Below are positions 6,809-9,231 of a stretch of 9,231 nucleotides of DNA, in pieces. Location: NCBI GenBank assembly GCA_026417675.1, contig JAOACV010000053.1, positions 1 through 9,231 of the forward strand, given 5' to 3'. The notes below the pieces were generated by a model, which did not search any database, had not been told where the DNA came from, and saw only the letters and a program-made list of their open reading frames with translations. How positions within the stretch are numbered: the first letter of the stretch is position 1; every line of letters starts with the position of its first letter. The DNA is from Verrucomicrobiia bacterium. Its GTDB lineage: Bacteria; Verrucomicrobiota; Verrucomicrobiia; CAIQCK01. A program made the position numbers and the translations under genes.

Positions 6809-7822
6809 ATGCCAGCCAAAGTTCTGTTGTCCGGGTTCGCCGACGAGGGCGCGGTAAAAAAAACCGCGCTGGAACAGATGACCCTGCTCGCCGCCGTCGG
6901 CATGAAATACTACAGCATCCGGTTCGTGGACGCCGGCAGCGGCGTCAAGAACGTCATGCTGCTCACCGACGACGAAATCCGGACGCTCCAGCAGCTTCAC
7001 CGGGAATACGACGTCCGCGTCGCCACGCTCGGCTCGCCCATCGGCAAGATCAAGATCAAGGACGTGGACGACGGCACGCACAACCGTTATGTGCCGTTCG
7101 CGGAGTATCTGGAGAAGGACGTGCGACGCGCCATCGCGCTGGCGCACGCGTTCGACACGAAGCTCATTCGCGGCTTTTCGTTCTACCCCCCGAAGGGCGA
7201 GCGGCCTGAACCCTACCTCACGCAGGCTGGCGACATGCTCGGCCAGATCGCCGCGCTCTGCGAGCGCGAGGGCGTCATCTTCGGCCTTGAAGTCGAGGCG
7301 AACCTCGTTGGTCAGACCGGCCCGTTGACGATGGAGCTTTACCGGCACGTCAACAGCAAGGCGCTGATGCTCATCTTCGACGGCGCCAACCTGCTTGTGC
7401 AGCTCGGCAGCCGCAAGGCGGTGCTGGAGAATTATCACGCCATGAAGGAGGGGGTCGGCTGGATGCACGTGAAGGACTACCACCAGAAAGGCAAAATCCA
7501 GTGGCAGGGCCACGTGGACGAGGGGATGCTGAAGAATTTTGTGCCCGCCGACATCGGCGACTGCCATCACCTGGAAATCTTCAGGGACTTCGCCAAACGC
7601 ATCCCCGCGATTGAGCGCAAGCTGAAGAAGTTCGGCGTGCCCGGCGTGTTCCTCGACCTGGAGCCGCATCTGAAGGGCGGCGGCCAGTTCGGCGGCTTCA
7701 GCGGCCCCGACGGTTTCGGCGTCGCCCTGCGCTCGCTCATGCGGGTGCTCGACCAGGCCCGCATCGCCTACGAGTTGCGCACCTACAAGGACATCGAAGC
7801 CATCAAGCGGGCGCAGGCATAA
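6809..7822 (+). CDS. Sugar phosphate isomerase/epimerase (AP endonuclease 2-like TIM barrel)
   Basis: The protein has 337 residues, without a signal peptide, and is therefore cytoplasmic. The start is supported by GGAAGGAG ten bases upstream. The sequence shows the xylose-isomerase-like barrel: LSGFADEGAVKKTALEQM at the first strand and helix, YYSIRFVDAGSG at the second, and DTKLIRGFSFYPP near the middle. The divalent metal site is suggested by FGLEVEAN (Glu), LIFDGANL (Asp), WMHVKDYH (two His around Lys-Asp) and VFLDLEPHL (Glu/His) in the expected order. By family knowledge such enzymes isomerise or epimerise sugars or inositol derivatives, but close substrates cannot be told from sequence alone. 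An A8 run sits at codons 16-18 between seven-base inverted arms. It is transcribed alone, divergently from the restriction-modification gene and convergently with the thioredoxin gene, so context gives no pathway. Fold is sure; reaction is not. Confidence 0.88.
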   Translation: MPAKVLLSGFADEGAVKKTALEQMTLLAAVGMKYYSIRFVDAGSGVKNVMLLTDDEIRTLQQLHREYDVRVATLGSPIGKIKIKDVDDGTHNRYVPFAEYLEKDVRRAIALAHAFDTKLIRGFSFYPPKGERPEPYLTQAGDMLGQIAALCEREGVIFGLEVEANLVGQTGPLTMELYRHVNSKALMLIFDGANLLVQLGSRKAVLENYHAMKEGVGWMHVKDYHQKGKIQWQGHVDEGMLKNFVPADIGDCHHLEIFRDFAKRIPAIERKLKKFGVPGVFLDLEPHLKGGGQFGGFSGPDGFGVALRSLMRVLDQARIAYELRTYKDIEAIKRAQA

Positions 7823-7840
7823 TGAGTGCGTTGTGAGAAA

Positions 7841-7868
7841 GCGGCGGGCGGATGATTCCGCGCGCCGC
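7841..7868. terminator. GC-rich hairpin after the isomerase, possible terminator
   Basis: Arms 7841-7851 and 7858-7868 are eleven bases each with one mismatch, around the loop atgatt. The hairpin begins 19 bases after the isomerase stop. There is no run of T after it on either strand, so intrinsic termination is uncertain. The position between two converging genes supports a bidirectional role or mRNA 3'-end protection. Confidence 0.45.
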
Positions 7869-7887
7869 CTGTGCGAAAATCAGCCCG

Positions 7888-7908
7888 CGCGATCCGTCAT
7901 GGATCGCG
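7888..7908. repeat. Short perfect hairpin sharing the REP-like core
   Basis: CGCGATCC (7888-7895) and GGATCGCG (7901-7908) form a perfect eight-base stem with loop gtcat. The right arm continues to GGATCGCGTT, identical to the core of the double hairpin near 6643. It may be a solitary REP-type copy or a second terminator-like hairpin between the converging isomerase and thioredoxin genes. Confidence 0.5.
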
Positions 7909-7944
7909 TTTGAAACAAGCTGGCTGCCTCGAAACGGGCCGCGG

Positions 7945-8469
7945 CTACTTGCCGCTGGTTTTGGCCATCTCGGCCAACAGTTCATCCACGGCCTTGTCCA
8001 TTGCCTCGCCGCGAACGTTCTTGAAGCGGATGACGCCGTTGCCATCGACCACGTAAATCGTGGGCCAGGCACGCACGCCCCACGCGGCCGCGATCGGCCC
8101 CCCGGAACCGTCAAACCACGAACGCCATGTGATGCCTTCCGCGCGACACCGCTTCCTTGTTTCGAGCCTGTCTTGATCGCTATTCACGCCCAGCAGCGCG
8201 AACGGCTTGCCTTCCAACCTTTTCACGAGCGACCGCTCGTGTGGGATCATGGCCCGACAAGGGGGTCACCAGAACCCCCAGAAATCCAGGACGACGACCT
8301 TGCCGCGAAACTCGCTGAGCTTCATCGGTTTGCCTTCAAGGTCTTTGCCTGTGATCTCCGGGGCCGTCTGCCCGATCTCGAATCCGCCCTTGCCCGACCG
8401 GCTCGCCGCCTGCGGCTGCAGCGCAGTCGCCAGAATCAACGCTAGAACGATCAGCCCGATGTGTTTCAT
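7945..8469 (-). CDS. Secreted TlpA/thioredoxin-like selenoprotein, UGA decoded as selenocysteine (U-P-P-C)
   Basis: Read through one TGA, this is a 174-residue protein from ATG 8469 to TAG 7947-7945. Residues 1-22 are a Sec signal peptide (MKHIGLIVLALILATAL...AA), so the product should act in the periplasm or outside. FEIGQTAPEITGKDLEGKPMKLSEFRGKVVVLDFWGFW is the typical start of the TlpA/redoxin fold. Next comes codon 68 = TGA (8268-8266), then P69-P70-C71-R-A-M-I-P-H-E-R-S-L-V. TlpA proteins commonly have CPPC or CGPC here, so TGA sits exactly on the nucleophilic cysteine. The remainder is intact: ALLGVNSD, the W-P136-T cis-proline and YVVDGNGVIRFKNVRG. Both halves are in one frame, with no other defect. 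A SECIS-like hairpin follows the TGA. The role would be thiol-disulfide reduction. The alternative is a single nonsense mutation (TGC or TGT to TGA) or a sequencing error. Confidence 0.75.
8224..8241 (-). promoter_or_regulatory. Candidate bacterial SECIS element
   Basis: On the minus strand CACGAGC (8241-8235), loop GGTC (8234-8231) and GCTCGTG (8230-8224) form a perfect seven-base-pair stem with a four-base loop that opens with GG. There are 31 bases between the TGA and the loop. Known bacterial SECIS elements lie inside the coding region just after the UGA, with the apical loop about 16-37 bases downstream and a G in its first two positions; E. coli fdhF also has GGUC in its loop. Caveat: the hairpin encodes HERSLV, so GC-rich codon choice could produce it by chance. 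Confidence 0.65.
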
Positions 8470-8473
8470 AAGG

Positions 8474-8479
8474 CTCCTT
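8474..8479 (-). promoter_or_regulatory. Ribosome binding site of the selenoprotein gene
   Basis: AAGGAG on the minus strand ends four bases before the ATG at 8469. It selects the MKHIGLIV start over the in-frame upstream codon at 8514, and this start also gives a clean signal peptide. Confidence 0.7.
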
Positions 8480-8535
8480 GGTGGGTTTGTTGTTCGGCAA
8501 AGCTGTAGGGCCACATTTGGACATTTGCAAGCCTT

Positions 8536-9120
8536 TTACGGTTTCCGGCTGACCCAAATCGGCGAGGTCCAGGCCAGATCGTCGGCGCCGAGTTGGGCGC
8601 GAACATAATAGTAGGCGCTCTGGCCGGGTTTCAGGTCGGGGTCGGTGAAGGAGAGCGTGACGGTAGGCCGGTCCGGTTTGGCGCTGTAGATGAACTGGCC
8701 GTCGCGGACGATCTGGACCAGCGCGATGGGCGCCGGCGCGGCGAGGTTGGCTTCGATCTTCGGCGCGGCAGCGAGCTCGATCTCGCTGCCCTGGGGGTGG
8801 TCGCCGATGCGGACCTGGATGGAGATCTTGGTCGTGGTCGCTGATGGCCATCCAGTCGAGACGGGAGCAGTCCAGCGTGTAGCGGTAGGCGTCCTACAAC
8901 GAGCCGCCGCCTGCCACGACGCGCCGTCGAGCTTGTCGGTGTCCTCAAACAACCAGCCGCGCACAGTGACGATGCCGCCGTCACTGGCGCGTGCGAAGCC
9001 GTCCCAGGAAACAGCGGGGCCAATCAGCTTTTCGTTCAACGTCAGCCAGAGCGTGGCTGTTTCCGCCGGGAGACTCGTCGCGAGAAGAAGCGTGGAAAGG
9101 CAAATGAAGACGCTTTTCAT
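8536..9120 (-). pseudogene. Internally deleted PHP/DUF3604-type exported protein (remnant)
   Basis: An open frame of 194 residues runs from ATG 9120 to TAA 8538-8536. Residues 1-19 are a signal peptide (MKSVFICLSTLLLATSLPA). The C-terminal part, from about IQVRIGDHPQGSE to YYYVRAQLGADDLAWTSPIWV, matches the end of DUF3604/PHP-type metallohydrolase-like proteins, where a line ending yYYvRv...AWsSPiWv is usual. Between them the residues RCRTPTATRWTAPVSTGWPS look meaningless. In another minus-strand frame the same DNA (8893-8825) reads DAYRYTLD, then MAISDHDQD, the PHP metal-binding segment, preceded in that frame by GGGSL and a TAG at 8896-8894. So a fragment of the middle survives out of frame, and the several hundred residues usual between SDHD and the C-terminus are gone. 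I infer internal deletion and decay. It lies upstream of, and on the same strand as, the selenoprotein gene, 66 bases apart. Confidence 0.6.
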
Positions 9121-9231
9121 GGGCGGATTCTAGCCCCTGGCTCCGCAGCCAACGAGGAGGATGCTCACCAAGGGGCGGTTTTCAACCCCGGAAGCTCTAC
9201 GCCGGAACGGCTCAGTTGGCCTCGTTGTGTG
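9121..9231. other. Right edge, no gene seen
   Basis: These 111 bases upstream of the PHP/DUF3604 remnant hold no credible reading frame. A small hairpin, ggct-ccgc-agcc, lies at 9139-9150, and an eight-base inverted pair caacgagg/cctcgttg is at 9150-9157 and 9220-9227. Neither is strong enough to assign a role. Confidence 0.3.

Noticed and set aside
8266..8268. Genome-wide reassignment of TGA (for example to Trp or Gly) as the explanation for the readthrough
   Set aside because: TGA closes the sialidase, sulfatase, restriction-modification and 132-residue genes at sensible ends, and the TGA in the thioredoxin gene falls precisely on the catalytic Cys, which fits selenocysteine better.
8336..8851. 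A 171-codon minus-strand frame beginning MAISDHDQD as an independent gene
   Set aside because: Only its first few residues look like PHP protein sequence; the rest is Arg/Pro-rich out-of-frame reading of the DUF3604 C-terminus and the selenoprotein 5' end.

Overview
The window is GC-rich bacterial chromosomal DNA. Its gene content suggests a soil or aquatic member of the Verrucomicrobiota/Planctomycetota group: a BNR-repeat sialidase beside a secreted FGly-type sulfatase with a HEAT-repeat tail, an AP-endonuclease-2-fold sugar isomerase, a secreted TlpA-like thioredoxin and a remnant of a PHP/DUF3604-type protein. The phylum is an inference; there is no marker gene. TGA ends the sialidase, sulfatase and restriction-modification genes, so TGA is an ordinary stop codon here.

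Layout. (1) 2-2377, plus strand: the 3' end of a sialidase-like gene, a 42-base gap, then a complete exported sulfatase. This looks like a glycan-degradation operon. (2) 2378-2524: a short gap between converging genes with a TCCA-rich tract. (3) 2525-6360, minus strand: a single-chain restriction-modification protein of the type ISP-like class (PD-(D/E)XK nuclease, N6-adenine methylase and ISP-type C-terminal region, with no helicase), overlapping by ATGA a 132-residue gene that I do not recognise. (4) 6361-6808: a divergent intergenic region with a REPIN-like double hairpin. (5) 6809-7822, plus: a sugar phosphate isomerase/epimerase with a strong ribosome binding site. (6) 7823-7944: two hairpins between converging genes. 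(7) 7945-8469, minus: a secreted TlpA/thioredoxin-like protein whose frame is interrupted once, by TGA, exactly where the first active-site cysteine of CPPC belongs. (8) 8536-9120, minus: an apparently internally deleted PHP/DUF3604-type gene.

The most important observation is item 7. The two halves lie in the same frame, the gene is otherwise intact, and 31 bases after the TGA there is a perfect 7-bp stem with a GGUC loop, the form expected of a bacterial SECIS element. I read this as a selenoprotein with a U-P-P-C redox motif. A standard gene caller would split it into two fragments and lose the active site. The second point of interest is the compact restriction-modification gene with its translationally coupled small partner.
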